From Ktedonobacteria bacterium brp13 (GTDB taxonomy: Bacteria; Chloroflexota; Ktedonobacteria; Ktedonobacterales; Ktedonobacteraceae), in assembly GCA_015099395.1 (NCBI GenBank), contig AP024096.1, forward strand, positions 4,464,001 to 4,528,000: DNA of 64,000 nt, written 5' to 3'. A program made the position numbers and the translations under genes. Below are positions 50,714 through 59,674 of the stretch, one piece after another (position 1 is the first letter of the stretch; every line of letters begins with the position of its first letter). The notes beneath the pieces were generated by a model. The model was not told the DNA's origin, made no database searches, and saw only the letters and a program-made list of their open reading frames with translations.

Positions 50714-51491
50714 GCAGCAACCGGGCAGAGTCTATCTAATCGGCGCGGGTCCTGGTGATCCCGATCTCATTACCGTGAAGGGACTACGCTTGCTCAAGGG
50801 AGCAGACGTTATTTTATACGATCGCTTGATCAGCACAGAGCTACTCAAAGCGGCGCGTACAGATGCGCAATTGATCTACGTTGGCAAAGGTGATGGACAC
50901 CATACAATGCCGCAGGAAGAGATCAACGCAGCAATTATCAGTCATGCACAACGCGGTCTGACAGTCGTACGTCTCAAAGGTGGCGACCCGTTCGTCTTTG
51001 GTCGTGGCGGAGAAGAGGCGGAGACATTAATTGAACACGGCATCCCCTTCGAGATCGTACCGGGCATTACCTCTGCCATCGCCGTACCGGCCTACGCAGG
51101 GATACCTGTCACGCATCGCAACCATACCACCTCGTTCACGGTCGTCACTGGACACGAAAGCCGCTCCAGTTCACCCAATGTGAACTGGGAGGCACTGGCA
51201 GCACTCGGAGGCACACTGATCGTGCTGATGGGCGTCAAAGCACTACCAGCATTCACACGACAGCTTATCGAGGCGGGCATGCTCGCAACAACACCGGCAG
51301 CGGTCATCCAGGAAGGAACAACCACACAGCAACGCATCGTCACTGGCACGCTCACCGATATAGCGCAAAAGGCCATCGAAGCAGAGCTCAAGGCCCCTGC
51401 GCTCACTATCATCGGTACCGTCGTCGATCTTCACAAGACGCTACGCTGGTTCCACAATACATCATCTTCGAGAGCGCTCACCATCAGTTGA
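50688..51491 (+). CDS. cobA: Uroporphyrinogen-III C-methyltransferase
   Basis: This protein of about 267 residues has LIGAGPGDPDLITVKGLRLL, VVRLKGGDPFVFGRGGEEAE and EIVPGITSAIAVPAYAGIPVTHR, the SAM-binding and substrate loops of the SUMT/CobA family. It methylates uroporphyrinogen III twice to precorrin-2, feeding the dehydrogenase made by the preceding gene, with which it overlaps by 26 bases. The frame is open from a TTG at 50667. The GTG at 50688 (AGGCAG about ten bases upstream) and another at 50706 are also possible starts, so the first residues are uncertain. The overlap indicates translational coupling. Confidence 0.92.
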   Translation: MQVTYTVDKQQPGRVYLIGAGPGDPDLITVKGLRLLKGADVILYDRLISTELLKAARTDAQLIYVGKGDGHHTMPQEEINAAIISHAQRGLTVVRLKGGDPFVFGRGGEEAETLIEHGIPFEIVPGITSAIAVPAYAGIPVTHRNHTTSFTVVTGHESRSSSPNVNWEALAALGGTLIVLMGVKALPAFTRQLIEAGMLATTPAAVIQEGTTTQQRIVTGTLTDIAQKAIEAELKAPALTIIGTVVDLHKTLRWFHNTSSSRALTIS

Positions 51492-51524
51492 GACTGACAG
51501 ACGGTAAAGAAGAGATACTCTGTG

Positions 51525-52814
51525 CTACTTTTTATCCAATGTTAAAATGAAGTCGCGCAGCTCATAACCGGTGCTGACAGCATTCCAGGCCAGAGTCGGC
51601 TGGCGTTCGATACGCAGACCGTCCAGGGCCAGCAGACGCTTGAGAAAGATGTCGGTCTCCTGAATCGCGAGGAAGGAACCAGGACAGCGATGTGCACCAT
51701 CCCCAAAGCCCATCAGCATAGAGGTAATACGCTCTCCATGTAAAGGTCGCTCAGGGCAGACGGCTAACGGCTCTTCACCGACAACCGACGGATCGGAGTT
51801 GGTCGCGTAGATATGCAGATTAATCAATGAGTCGGCAGGAATCACAATCTGCTTATCCTGGCTTTCAATTGTCAACTCGGCCGTTGTGCGACGATAGAGA
51901 TGTCCCACAATCGGCTCAAGGCGTAAGACTTCGTGCAGGATCTCAAAGCGCTCTTCCTCTTGTGCTGCGATATAGTGTGCCCGCAGATCAGGATGTTCCA
52001 GGAAGTGCCAGGCTACCATACTGATAAACTCACGGGTCGTGACCATGCCTGCGGCGGCATAGGTTACACACTCGGTCAGGATCTCTGCTTCGCTATAGTT
52101 CAGCGAGAGCAGGTGCGAGATGACATCTTCCTGGGGTTGACGTTTACGAACACGAATGGCTGGTCGCACGTCCAGGAAGAAGAAGGACAATATCTGGCGC
52201 TGCGACAGGATCTCGCTCAACGTGCGCAAAGGCTTCCAGCGTAGCAAGGGAGAGTGTGATGCGCCGCCAGATGCTTGATGGAAGAAGGAATCCAGGCGGT
52301 TATCCATACCAGGCAGACGGCTATCGGTCAGACCAACCACGCGACTGGCAACCTGAACGGCCAGCACCAGGCTGAGTTGCGCAAGATCAATCCGCCGCTC
52401 TTTTTTGACTCTCTCGACCAGCTGATCCGCTAACTGTTCCATAAACTGCCGATAATTGGTACTCACCGTCTTCGGCGTAAAGAAGCGCGCCGTCTGCTTA
52501 CGCTGCTGCTGATGAACCTTTCCCTCCTGGTATAAGATGGGTCGATTCTTCATGCCTTTTATGCTCGTGACTTGTTCCGCATTGAAGCCAGCCTGCTTCG
52601 TATTGCCACTGCGCAAAATAGCACGTGCCGCCTCAAAGCCGCGCACATGCCAGACGCCTTCCTGCTCATCATACTCAACAGGTAGATCGACAGGTTCCTG
52701 AACACGACCGGTTTTCTGACGTGATAACGCATGGTGGTCAACAGGACAAACGTTAGAATGGTCTAAAGGCTGCTCCGTCTCCGAAGAGGAAGACCTATCC
52801 TGTGTTTGAGACAT
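51525..52814 (-). CDS. Cytochrome P450
   Basis: This 429-residue soluble bacterial P450 has no membrane anchor. It has the heme loop MGFGDGAHRCPGSFLA (FGxGxHxCxG with the thiolate Cys), the K-helix ExxR as EVLR, and the I-helix oxygen-activating motif AAAGMVTTRE. The I-helix normally has (A/G)Gx(D/E)T; here the acidic residue is replaced by Thr. A charged 45-residue N-terminal extension precedes the core. It diverges from a TetR regulator over a perfect palindrome, so control by that repressor is likely. The substrate and redox partner are unknown. The next biosynthetic-looking cassette begins 1.5 kb further on. Confidence 0.93.
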   Translation of the reverse strand: MSQTQDRSSSSETEQPLDHSNVCPVDHHALSRQKTGRVQEPVDLPVEYDEQEGVWHVRGFEAARAILRSGNTKQAGFNAEQVTSIKGMKNRPILYQEGKVHQQQRKQTARFFTPKTVSTNYRQFMEQLADQLVERVKKERRIDLAQLSLVLAVQVASRVVGLTDSRLPGMDNRLDSFFHQASGGASHSPLLRWKPLRTLSEILSQRQILSFFFLDVRPAIRVRKRQPQEDVISHLLSLNYSEAEILTECVTYAAAGMVTTREFISMVAWHFLEHPDLRAHYIAAQEEERFEILHEVLRLEPIVGHLYRRTTAELTIESQDKQIVIPADSLINLHIYATNSDPSVVGEEPLAVCPERPLHGERITSMLMGFGDGAHRCPGSFLAIQETDIFLKRLLALDGLRIERQPTLAWNAVSTGYELRDFILTLDKK

Positions 52815-52862
52815 ATATACCTGCTTTCTCGGGAGATTTTTTTATGATACACTAACACTAGT

Positions 52863-52903
52863 TTGATATGCCATATTCGTTATGATATATACTATATCAT
52901 AAC
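52863..52903 (+). promoter_or_regulatory. tetR promoter with overlapping 25-bp palindromic operator
   Basis: TTGATA (52863-52868) and TATATA (52886-52891), spaced by 17, would drive the TetR gene. The perfect 11-3-11 palindrome GTTATGATATA-TAC-TATATCATAAC (52879-52903) covers this -10 and lies in the 144-base gap between the divergent P450 and TetR genes. This is the standard layout for a TetR repressor that controls itself and its neighbour. Confidence 0.8.
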
Positions 52904-52958
52904 TTAGAGATAAAAAAGCAACACTCCATTGCTATATAGGAGTTCTTAGGGATCAAGT

Positions 52959-53507
52959 ATGGAAGTTCAGGATCGACGGGTCAGGCGTACCCAGCATCTA
53001 TTGACAAAAGCCTTAATTGAATTAACACTAAAAAAAGGGTATGAAGCCGTCACTATCAGGGATATCACTGAGCTTGCCGATGTAGGATATGCAACCTTCT
53101 TTCGCCACTATCACGATAAAGATGAACTCCTCAAAGATGTGCTGGAAGTCCAGATAACGGAGCTAACGAAGCTCCTCTGCACTCCTTCGACTGATCCTAC
53201 AGTCATGGGTGTATTACTCTTTCGCTATGTGCAGGAACATCATGAAGTTATTCGTATCCTGTTAGGTAATCATGGATTACGCCAAAATCTCCTCAAGACG
53301 GTAATCGAAACGACCACGAGTGCCGCGACAACTAGTAACACTGTCAGTAACGCTGAAAGTATCATACCACCAGAAATCCGCACCAACCATATAGTGGCCT
53401 CGTCCATCGCACTCATCGAGTGGTGGCTGGACAACCAGATGCCCTATCCAGCCGAACGTATGGGCCTGATCTATGAAGCCCTGATTATGCGTTCCAGCAA
53501 AGGATAG
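52959..53507 (+). CDS. TetR-family transcriptional regulator
   Basis: This 182-residue protein has an N-terminal helix-turn-helix (QHLLTKALIELTLKKGYEAV, ADVGYATFFRHYHDKDELL) with the TetR pattern of aromatic and His residues in the recognition helix. The ligand domain (70-182) shows no specific family by eye. GGAGTT and AGGGA lie 8-20 bases before the ATG. It is divergent from the P450 gene, and the palindrome at 52879-52903 is its probable operator. Confidence 0.93.
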   Translation: MEVQDRRVRRTQHLLTKALIELTLKKGYEAVTIRDITELADVGYATFFRHYHDKDELLKDVLEVQITELTKLLCTPSTDPTVMGVLLFRYVQEHHEVIRILLGNHGLRQNLLKTVIETTTSAATTSNTVSNAESIIPPEIRTNHIVASSIALIEWWLDNQMPYPAERMGLIYEALIMRSSKG

Positions 53508-53629
53508 ATGTATTCCTTCGAAAATAACCCGGGATTTGATGGTCGAGGAGGGAAAAAGGCTCACACTGCCTCAGCATATGCGTTATTTTCATGACCTGCT
53601 CTGTCGAAAAGACATGAACCTTTTTGGCC

Positions 53630-54237
53630 TATCCCGGTGAGCCTTATAGAAGTAAATACATACTAACATCCATTATTATGTATATCGCATGGATTAAATA
53701 TATATATTGCTATCGTCTGTAACCTTGCCAAAAACTCGTCCCCCTCTCGGAGGGGGGAGATAGCTTTAGCTATCGGGGGGAGCCATCCTCGCCTTCTGCT
53801 CTCGATGACTCTTCTACGCTAGCCATCTCTCATTCGGACGTAGATTTCGTCATCGAGTATAACAGACGATAAAGGTGAGCGTGATAAAGAGCGTTTAATT
53901 CGAGATTATAACGTTATTCGAACATTTACTCCCCCCGATAGCTAAAGCTATCTCCCCCCTCTTTGAGGGGGACAAGGGCTTAAGTGCACTATACAGGTGA
54001 TAGTGAACGCTATTGGCAAGTGACATGACGCATTTGTCATGGCGTCCCATCTGTCTGCATCCGCCTGCGATGAGATTTCATGGCCTATCCCACAAAAAAC
54101 CTATATCGGTGAGCCTCTGAGAAGGGAACGAGTTTTTGGCAAGGTTACAGACGATAGCAATATATATATTTAATCCATGCAATATACATAATAATGGATG
54201 TTAGTATGTATTTACTTCTATGAGGCTCACCGGGATA
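53630..54237. repeat. Mosaic palindromic repeat, copy 3, with 110-bp inverted arms
   Basis: The ends are near-perfect inverted copies of each other (53630-53739 with 54127-54237; three differences seen over 110 bases). Inside lie two oppositely oriented G/C-run boxes with GATAGCTTTAGCTATC (53739-53783 and 53929-53972), and an ATTGCTATCGTCTGTAACC end unit. The core 53728-53990 aligns with 4729-4990 almost base for base. There is no coding frame. The layout is that of a non-autonomous MITE-like element of about 610 bp with long terminal inverted repeats, built on the same modules as the copies at 4519 and 40548. Confidence 0.9.
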
Positions 54238-54344
54238 AGCCAACAAACCTACATCGGTGAGCCTCGAAGAGGGAGGCTTAAGCTTCATTTCCTGTAGAGC
54301 GTGCAGTATCTCTCGTGTCGGAACCAGTTAGTTGAGGCTGGCTA

Positions 54345-55247
54345 CTAGCTGGGGCTACCGCTTTGTACGCTACCTACAACTGGATTGGAGATGGTGCCAA
54401 TATGCTCGATCTCAATCTCGACACGGTCGCCTTCGTGCAGGTAGAGTGGAGGCTTCCTGGCAAAACCAACGCCCGCCGGGGTGCCGGTTGAGATGATATC
54501 GCCTGGCACCAGCGTCATTACGGTACTGATATATTCGATGCTCTGTGCAATGTTGAAGATCATCTGCTCGGTTGTACCATCCTGCACGACGACTCCATTC
54601 AGACGCGTATAGACTTTCAAATGCTGAGGATCGGGGATCTCGGAAGCCGGAACGATGCCAGGACCCATGGGGGCGAACGTATCAATAGCCTTACCGGCCA
54701 TCCACTGTCCCGTATGGAACTGCCAATCGCGTGCGCTCACATCATTCATGATTGTGTAGCCAGCGACATAGCTCAGAGCATCTTCAGCGCTGACATCCTT
54801 GCAGGTCCGCCCGATCACTACCGCCAGTTCAGCCTCGTAATCAATCTCTGTACTAAAACGTGGCAGCACAATTGGTACCTGCGGTCCAATGAGTGAATTA
54901 CGGAACTTGGCGAAGAGGATAGGATGCTGCGGTAGTTGCGCATTCGTTTCAGCTGCATGGTCTGCATAATTGAGACCAAGACAGATAATCTTATCGGGAT
55001 CAGGGATCGGCGCACCCACCTCGACGTCACCTAACATGTGTAACGTCTGCTCCTCGCTGCTAATTAAGCGTTCAGCGCTCGCCAGTGCCTTCCGTACCGC
55101 TGTAGGGCCTGCCTCTAGCAGAGCCCGGACGGTCGGCGGCTGATTCTCATAGTTATGGGTGGCAGTGGCAGAGACCACGCGTCCATCCAACTCAAAACCT
55201 GCCTGCCAGGGTGTATGTATACTCGTACGATAACTAATGATACGCAA
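54345..55247 (-). CDS. Fumarylacetoacetate hydrolase (FAH)-family protein
   Basis: This 300-residue protein carries the metal-binding acidic residues of the family in EIDYEAELAVVIG and MNDVSARDWQ, and the GxGTPAGVGF motif as STGTPAGVGFAR. Members cut or decarboxylate 2-oxo acids (acylpyruvases, oxaloacetate decarboxylases, catechol-path hydratases); the exact substrate is open. A TTG at 55247 (AAAGGCAGG upstream) gives the typical start RIISYR; 29 extra codons up to 55334 look untranslated. It runs opposite to the KS cassette. Confidence 0.88.
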   Translation of the reverse strand: MRIISYRTSIHTPWQAGFELDGRVVSATATHNYENQPPTVRALLEAGPTAVRKALASAERLISSEEQTLHMLGDVEVGAPIPDPDKIICLGLNYADHAAETNAQLPQHPILFAKFRNSLIGPQVPIVLPRFSTEIDYEAELAVVIGRTCKDVSAEDALSYVAGYTIMNDVSARDWQFHTGQWMAGKAIDTFAPMGPGIVPASEIPDPQHLKVYTRLNGVVVQDGTTEQMIFNIAQSIEYISTVMTLVPGDIISTGTPAGVGFARKPPLYLHEGDRVEIEIEHIGTISNPVVGSVQSGSPS

Positions 55248-55400
55248 AACAAAGACCTGCCTTTCCAAAACGTCCCTGTGATATGGGCCACATGGGAAAC
55301 ATGCGCTACGATCAGATAAGGGTTGCTCTCTCATTCATCATATCACGTTGATAGTAGCCTATATCTCTTCGTTCCCATGCGCTACATCTTCGTAGTCTAT

Positions 55401-55889
55401 CTACAGGCGTGATGGCAACCATTGCAAAAATGGTAACACGCGCTCTACTACGGCGAGATGATCATAGTAGCCATGCTGCCACGCAATGCGTCCGTTCTCT
55501 AACGTAAATACGCTGACACCATCGACGTGAAAGGGACGCGATAACCACTTTTGTCCCAGGAGGCGCGGAGTTCGACCACGTGCAGTCCAGGTTATGGCAG
55601 CCTGGTGCTCAGCCATGAAATAGTGATGGGTAGGGATATATTCGATTGTTGGCATACGTGCAAAACGTTGGGTAAACCAGTCTTCGATGGCTACCTTGCC
55701 ACGACGCGGATACTTCATACCAGAATCGCCCAGTTCGGCCTCGTCCGTATATAGTGCGACCAGTGCAGAGACGTCGTGCGCGTTAAATGCGGCTATCCAT
55801 TCACGGACGGGCGAATGTAGTGCCAGCATAGCATCGCTTACCGTACGCTCTCCACTTATCACAGGCTCTTCCCGTTGATCTCGTTGCAT
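55401..55889 (-). CDS. SnoaL-like (NTF2-fold) protein
   Basis: This 162-residue protein has the NTF2/SnoaL pattern: VREWIAAFNAHDVSALVALYTDEAEL, then the W/F-rich strand and FTLENGRIAWQHGYYD. This fold includes polyketide cyclases (SnoaL, AknH) but also many proteins of unknown role. It is divergent from the ketosynthase operon and 159 bases away. A cyclase role is tempting but only inferred. The ATG at 55889 has a weak GGTGGA upstream. Confidence 0.75.
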   Translation of the reverse strand: MQRDQREEPVISGERTVSDAMLALHSPVREWIAAFNAHDVSALVALYTDEAELGDSGMKYPRRGKVAIEDWFTQRFARMPTIEYIPTHHYFMAEHQAAITWTARGRTPRLLGQKWLSRPFHVDGVSVFTLENGRIAWQHGYYDHLAVVERVLPFLQWLPSRL

Positions 55890-56047
55890 AATTATCCACC
55901 GTCACTTAAATTTACGAACTCTAAGGGTAATCCTCTGTAGACAAAAATCATAATTCTACATCTATAGAAACCACAACCGACACATTGCTGTATAATAACT
56001 AGACGAGTACAGCACTAAGCGACTATACTTAAAGGGAGGCACTTATT

Positions 56048-56956
56048 TTGAGTACGCAGACGGCCCGCTGGATTGATGACGAGACCTTTCATGCAGATGT
56101 ACGTTTCATTGAGTCGAGCTGGCAACAACGATCCCTCGGCTCTATAGAGTTGCCCCTCATCGATATCGGTCAGGGCGAGCCCGTGGTCTTTGTGCCAATT
56201 CTGGAACATCTGGAGTTTGTGTACGCACGCCAGATTCGTACACTGAGCTATTCTCACCGGGTCATTATTTATCGTCGGCAAGAGATGCGTACACGCCCCT
56301 TCGGTCCCAATGATCGTGCGGAAGAGCTACGACAGGTGCTGGATGGATTGGGACTGGAGGCACCGAATCTTGTCGGGCATGGCGATGCCGCGATGGTCCT
56401 CTTCGAGTTCGCATTGCGCTATCCACAGCGCTGCCGTTCGCTAACGATTATCGCACAAGGGGCCGACTATCGCATTGCACCACACCCCCTTATCTGGCTC
56501 ATGCACGAGATGCTGTACCGCTTCCCCATCGAGTATGTCCTACCAACAGGCCTGCTACGTAGCGCGGTCATTAACTATATTCTTGCCCATAATCTGGATA
56601 ACCAGACCGTCCCGGCATTGCCCCGCCATCTTATCGAAGAGCAATTCAGCAAAATCAACCAATGGCCCGACGTCTACAAATGTTCGGTCCTTCCGATCAT
56701 CCATAATTTTGATATTCGTAAGCGAGTTTCAGAACTGACAATGCCTATCCTACTCATCAATCGCACCGATGACGCACTCTCGCCAGAAGCAAAAACACGC
56801 TGGCTCGCCAGACAGTTACCTAATTGCGCTGGCTACCATGTCGTTTCTGGGAGGGAACGTTTCTTTATGTACTCACGCGCCGAAGCTGTGACGCCTTTGA
56901 TCGCAGCGTTTTTAAGCGCACGAGACAGCCGGAGAAGTTCGCTCAAACACGTCTGA
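56048..56956 (+). CDS. Alpha/beta-hydrolase-fold protein without a catalytic nucleophile
   Basis: This 302-residue protein has the hydrolase fold, with the nucleophile-elbow strand present as NLVGHGDAAMVLFEF. Aligned to the usual VGHSMGG, the catalytic Ser is replaced by Gly. The C-terminal region where the catalytic His sits (normally GHFPxxExP) reads SGRERFFMYSRAEAV, without His. It is therefore probably not a hydrolase and may bind or fold a substrate, as some polyketide cyclase relatives do. It begins with a TTG at 56048 after GGGAGG. A TATAAT lies at 55991-55996. It is the first gene of a co-directional run with the two ketosynthase-fold genes and a monooxygenase, 37 bases before the first ketosynthase. 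Confidence 0.75.
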   Translation: MSTQTARWIDDETFHADVRFIESSWQQRSLGSIELPLIDIGQGEPVVFVPILEHLEFVYARQIRTLSYSHRVIIYRRQEMRTRPFGPNDRAEELRQVLDGLGLEAPNLVGHGDAAMVLFEFALRYPQRCRSLTIIAQGADYRIAPHPLIWLMHEMLYRFPIEYVLPTGLLRSAVINYILAHNLDNQTVPALPRHLIEEQFSKINQWPDVYKCSVLPIIHNFDIRKRVSELTMPILLINRTDDALSPEAKTRWLARQLPNCAGYHVVSGRERFFMYSRAEAVTPLIAAFLSARDSRRSSLKHV

Positions 56957-56993
56957 GCTATGTTATAAGCATAGAGAGTAACAAGGGGATAGT

Positions 56994-58403
56994 ATGTGTG
57001 CAGCCATGCAACGATCACCAGGGTCCTCGCAACCAGTAACGTCTGACGAACATGAACGACCGGCACGTCGGGTTGTCATTACCGGTCTCGGCATCGTAGC
57101 CCCCAATGGGATCGGGAAAGATCCATTCTGGCAAGCCTGTCTGGCGGGCCGCTCAGGACTCCGTCACATTACGCGCTTTGATGCCAGTCCGCTCACATCG
57201 CAGATAGCTGGAGAGGTCACGCATTTTGATCCTGAGCGGTATGATCTTACCAGAGACGAGGTCACACAACTGGATCGTGCCTCGCAACTGGCACTTGCAG
57301 CCGCCCATCTCGCCCAGAGCGATGCTGCCAATGGCGATCCGTCTAACGCTACGTCATTTTCACTCTCTCTTACAGATGAGCAACGGGAGCGTAGTGGTGT
57401 TATCATCGGACAGGCACTCTCTTGCCTGGAAGCAGGCGAGCGTCAATGGGCGACACTCACTATGCCTGAGGACGCAGGAAACGAGCCGCAAGACCAGCAG
57501 GATTATCAAAGCTATACGGAGATCCAGGAACGTTATCTCCTGCCAGAGGCTCAACTCTTCTCTCATGCCGCAGCCAGCAGTATCGCAGCCCATTATCAGT
57601 TCTATGGTCCGTGCAGTACTGTCGCCACTGGCTGCTCGGCTGGTGCTGATGCGATTGGGCAGGCTTTCTGGCAGATTCAGACGGGGCGCGCTGACCGTAT
57701 GCTGGCCGGTGGGGCCGATTCTTCGATCAGCTACGGTGTGATGGATGCCTTTTGTGTGATGGGTGCGCTGAGCAGCCAGTATAATGCAGAGCCAACGCGC
57801 GCGTCCCGACCCTACGATGGAGCACGCGATGGCTTTGTGATGGCGGAAGGGGCCGGTGTGGTCCTGCTAGAGGCGCGCGAGCAGGCACTGGCACGGGGCG
57901 CGCATATCTACGCTGAGATCATCGCCTTCGCATCCAATAGTAACGCACATCACATGACAGCATTACCACCGGACGGACAGCCATTACGTGATCTGCTCTG
58001 CCAGGTTATCGCGGAGGCTGGCCTACAACCAGAGGCGATCGACTATATCAATGCCCATGGCAGTTCGACACGCCCGAATGAAATCGCAGAGACGATGGCC
58101 TATAAGACGGTCTTTGGTGAGCAGGCGTATCACATTCCGATCAACGCCACCAAGTCGCTCATCGGTCATACGCAGGGAGCAGCCAGCGCGATCGAAACCA
58201 TCGTGAGCGCGCTTGTACTCCACGAGCAGATGATCCCACCAACGATCAATCAGGAGCAGCCCGATCCAATCTGTGATCTGGACTATGTCCCCAATAGCGC
58301 GCGTGCAGCCCATGTGCAGATCGCGCTGACTCATTCCAGTGGTTTTGGCGGCGTTAATAGCGCGCTCGTGCTCGCGCAAGCAAACAGAGAAGTAAATGCA
58401 TGA
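56994..58403 (+). CDS. Beta-ketoacyl synthase, KS-alpha-like
   Basis: This 469-residue protein has a thiolase-fold ketosynthase core: RRVVITGLGIVAPNGIG at the start, catalytic Cys214 in VATGCSAGADAIG, His355 in INAHGSSTRPNE and His392 in LIGHTQGAAS. The triad is complete, so it should extend acyl chains by decarboxylative condensation. Insertions around residues 100-180 make it about 50 residues longer than FabF. AAGGGG precedes the ATG. The ATGA overlap with the next gene is the classical arrangement of KS-alpha and chain-length-factor genes in type II polyketide clusters. FabF-like fatty-acid synthesis is the alternative, but fatty-acid genes are absent here. Confidence 0.85.
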   Translation: MCAAMQRSPGSSQPVTSDEHERPARRVVITGLGIVAPNGIGKDPFWQACLAGRSGLRHITRFDASPLTSQIAGEVTHFDPERYDLTRDEVTQLDRASQLALAAAHLAQSDAANGDPSNATSFSLSLTDEQRERSGVIIGQALSCLEAGERQWATLTMPEDAGNEPQDQQDYQSYTEIQERYLLPEAQLFSHAAASSIAAHYQFYGPCSTVATGCSAGADAIGQAFWQIQTGRADRMLAGGADSSISYGVMDAFCVMGALSSQYNAEPTRASRPYDGARDGFVMAEGAGVVLLEAREQALARGAHIYAEIIAFASNSNAHHMTALPPDGQPLRDLLCQVIAEAGLQPEAIDYINAHGSSTRPNEIAETMAYKTVFGEQAYHIPINATKSLIGHTQGAASAIETIVSALVLHEQMIPPTINQEQPDPICDLDYVPNSARAAHVQIALTHSSGFGGVNSALVLAQANREVNA

Positions 58404-59671
58404 GAGAGAGACAACAACGACGGGTAGTCATCACCGGTCTTGGCGTTATCGCCCCCAATGGAATTGGACAGGACGCGTTCTGGCAGGCTACCAGCGCCGG
58501 CATCTCCGGTATCGCTAGCGTAGCGGACAGTCCTGCTTTTGCGCAGCTATCCGCAGCAGGCTATCCGCCGATCCAGGTTGCGGGTATCGTACGCAACTTC
58601 CAGGTCCAGGACTACTTTGAGCGAAAACTGATCAACCGCACCGATCGCATGACACACTTTGCACTCGCCGCCATTGAGGAGGCCTTGAGCGATGCCCACC
58701 TCCAACTCGCACAAGAAAAGTCAGAACGTGTTGGCGCAATCATCGCTAATACAGTCGGCGGCGTCAACTATGTGCTACAACAACTGGAGGCTCTCTACAA
58801 GAAGGGTCCGCGTGCAATGAGCGCCTATACAGCCATAGCCTGGCTGCACGTGGCCAACGTAGGACAGGCCGCTATTCGCTACAATATTCGCGGCTACTGC
58901 AAGACACCGGTCAACGATACGGTCGGGGGCCTTGATGCGCTGGGTAGCGCCTATCAGGCCATCCAACGCGGTGCGGCAGACGTGATCATTGCGGGCGGTT
59001 GCGAGGCGATGCTCAATCCTTTTATATTGCTCCTACTGTCTCGCCAGAAGCAATATCTGACCGGGTCTGATCCCCAGGCGTATCGTCCTTTCGATCGCTG
59101 TGCCGCTGGCCTGATACTGGCTGAAGGGGCTGGCATGTGTATTGTAGAAGAGCTAGAACATGCTCAGAGGCGCGGAGCACCGCTCTATGGTGAGATAGTC
59201 GGCTATGGACAAACTAACGATGCCAGTGGTCTCCTCCCACCCCAGGCGGATGGTCGCCGCTATGCGCGCGCGCTGCTCCAGGCGATGCATGAAGGAGGGC
59301 TACAGCCACAAGATATCGCCTATGTCAGCCTGGATGGTCATGCGCTACCAGAGGCAGATCAAGGCGAGGCACAGGCTCTACACCTGGCCTTTGGCGCACA
59401 CCTCCCAGGTGTCGCACTCAGTGTCCCACGTACCAGCGTCGGCCATAGCTATGCAGCCGCTGGCGTATTGGATACCATCGTCGCGCTGCTGGCGCTCAAA
59501 CATGGCACGGTCCCACCAACTATTAACTGTGAACAGCTTGATCCACACTACGAGATCACACTGGTACGCGATACTGCTCAGGCGCTATCCCCTCATGCAT
59601 CGACCGCATTGATTGGTGGACGTGGAACTGGCGGCTCAAATATCGCGCTAGCTGTCAAACGAGACGTTTAG
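58400..59671 (+). CDS. Chain-length-factor-like (KS-beta) ketosynthase homologue
   Basis: This 423-residue protein has the same fold (RRVVITGLGVIAPNGIG), but the active-site Cys is missing. The position aligned with Cys214 of the preceding protein is Thr174 in VNDTVGGLDALG, and the first catalytic His is Asp (SLDGHALPEADQGEA). The second His is kept (SVGHSYAAAG). Replacement of Cys and the xDG...xLP..D..EA pattern are typical of the CLF subunit of type II polyketide synthases, which sets chain length in a heterodimer. It starts within the stop codon of KS-alpha and is followed after three bases by the monooxygenase. The Gln usual in CLF at the Cys position is Thr here. Confidence 0.82.
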   Translation: MRERQQRRVVITGLGVIAPNGIGQDAFWQATSAGISGIASVADSPAFAQLSAAGYPPIQVAGIVRNFQVQDYFERKLINRTDRMTHFALAAIEEALSDAHLQLAQEKSERVGAIIANTVGGVNYVLQQLEALYKKGPRAMSAYTAIAWLHVANVGQAAIRYNIRGYCKTPVNDTVGGLDALGSAYQAIQRGAADVIIAGGCEAMLNPFILLLLSRQKQYLTGSDPQAYRPFDRCAAGLILAEGAGMCIVEELEHAQRRGAPLYGEIVGYGQTNDASGLLPPQADGRRYARALLQAMHEGGLQPQDIAYVSLDGHALPEADQGEAQALHLAFGAHLPGVALSVPRTSVGHSYAAAGVLDTIVALLALKHGTVPPTINCEQLDPHYEITLVRDTAQALSPHASTALIGGRGTGGSNIALAVKRDV

Positions 59672-59674
59672 TAT

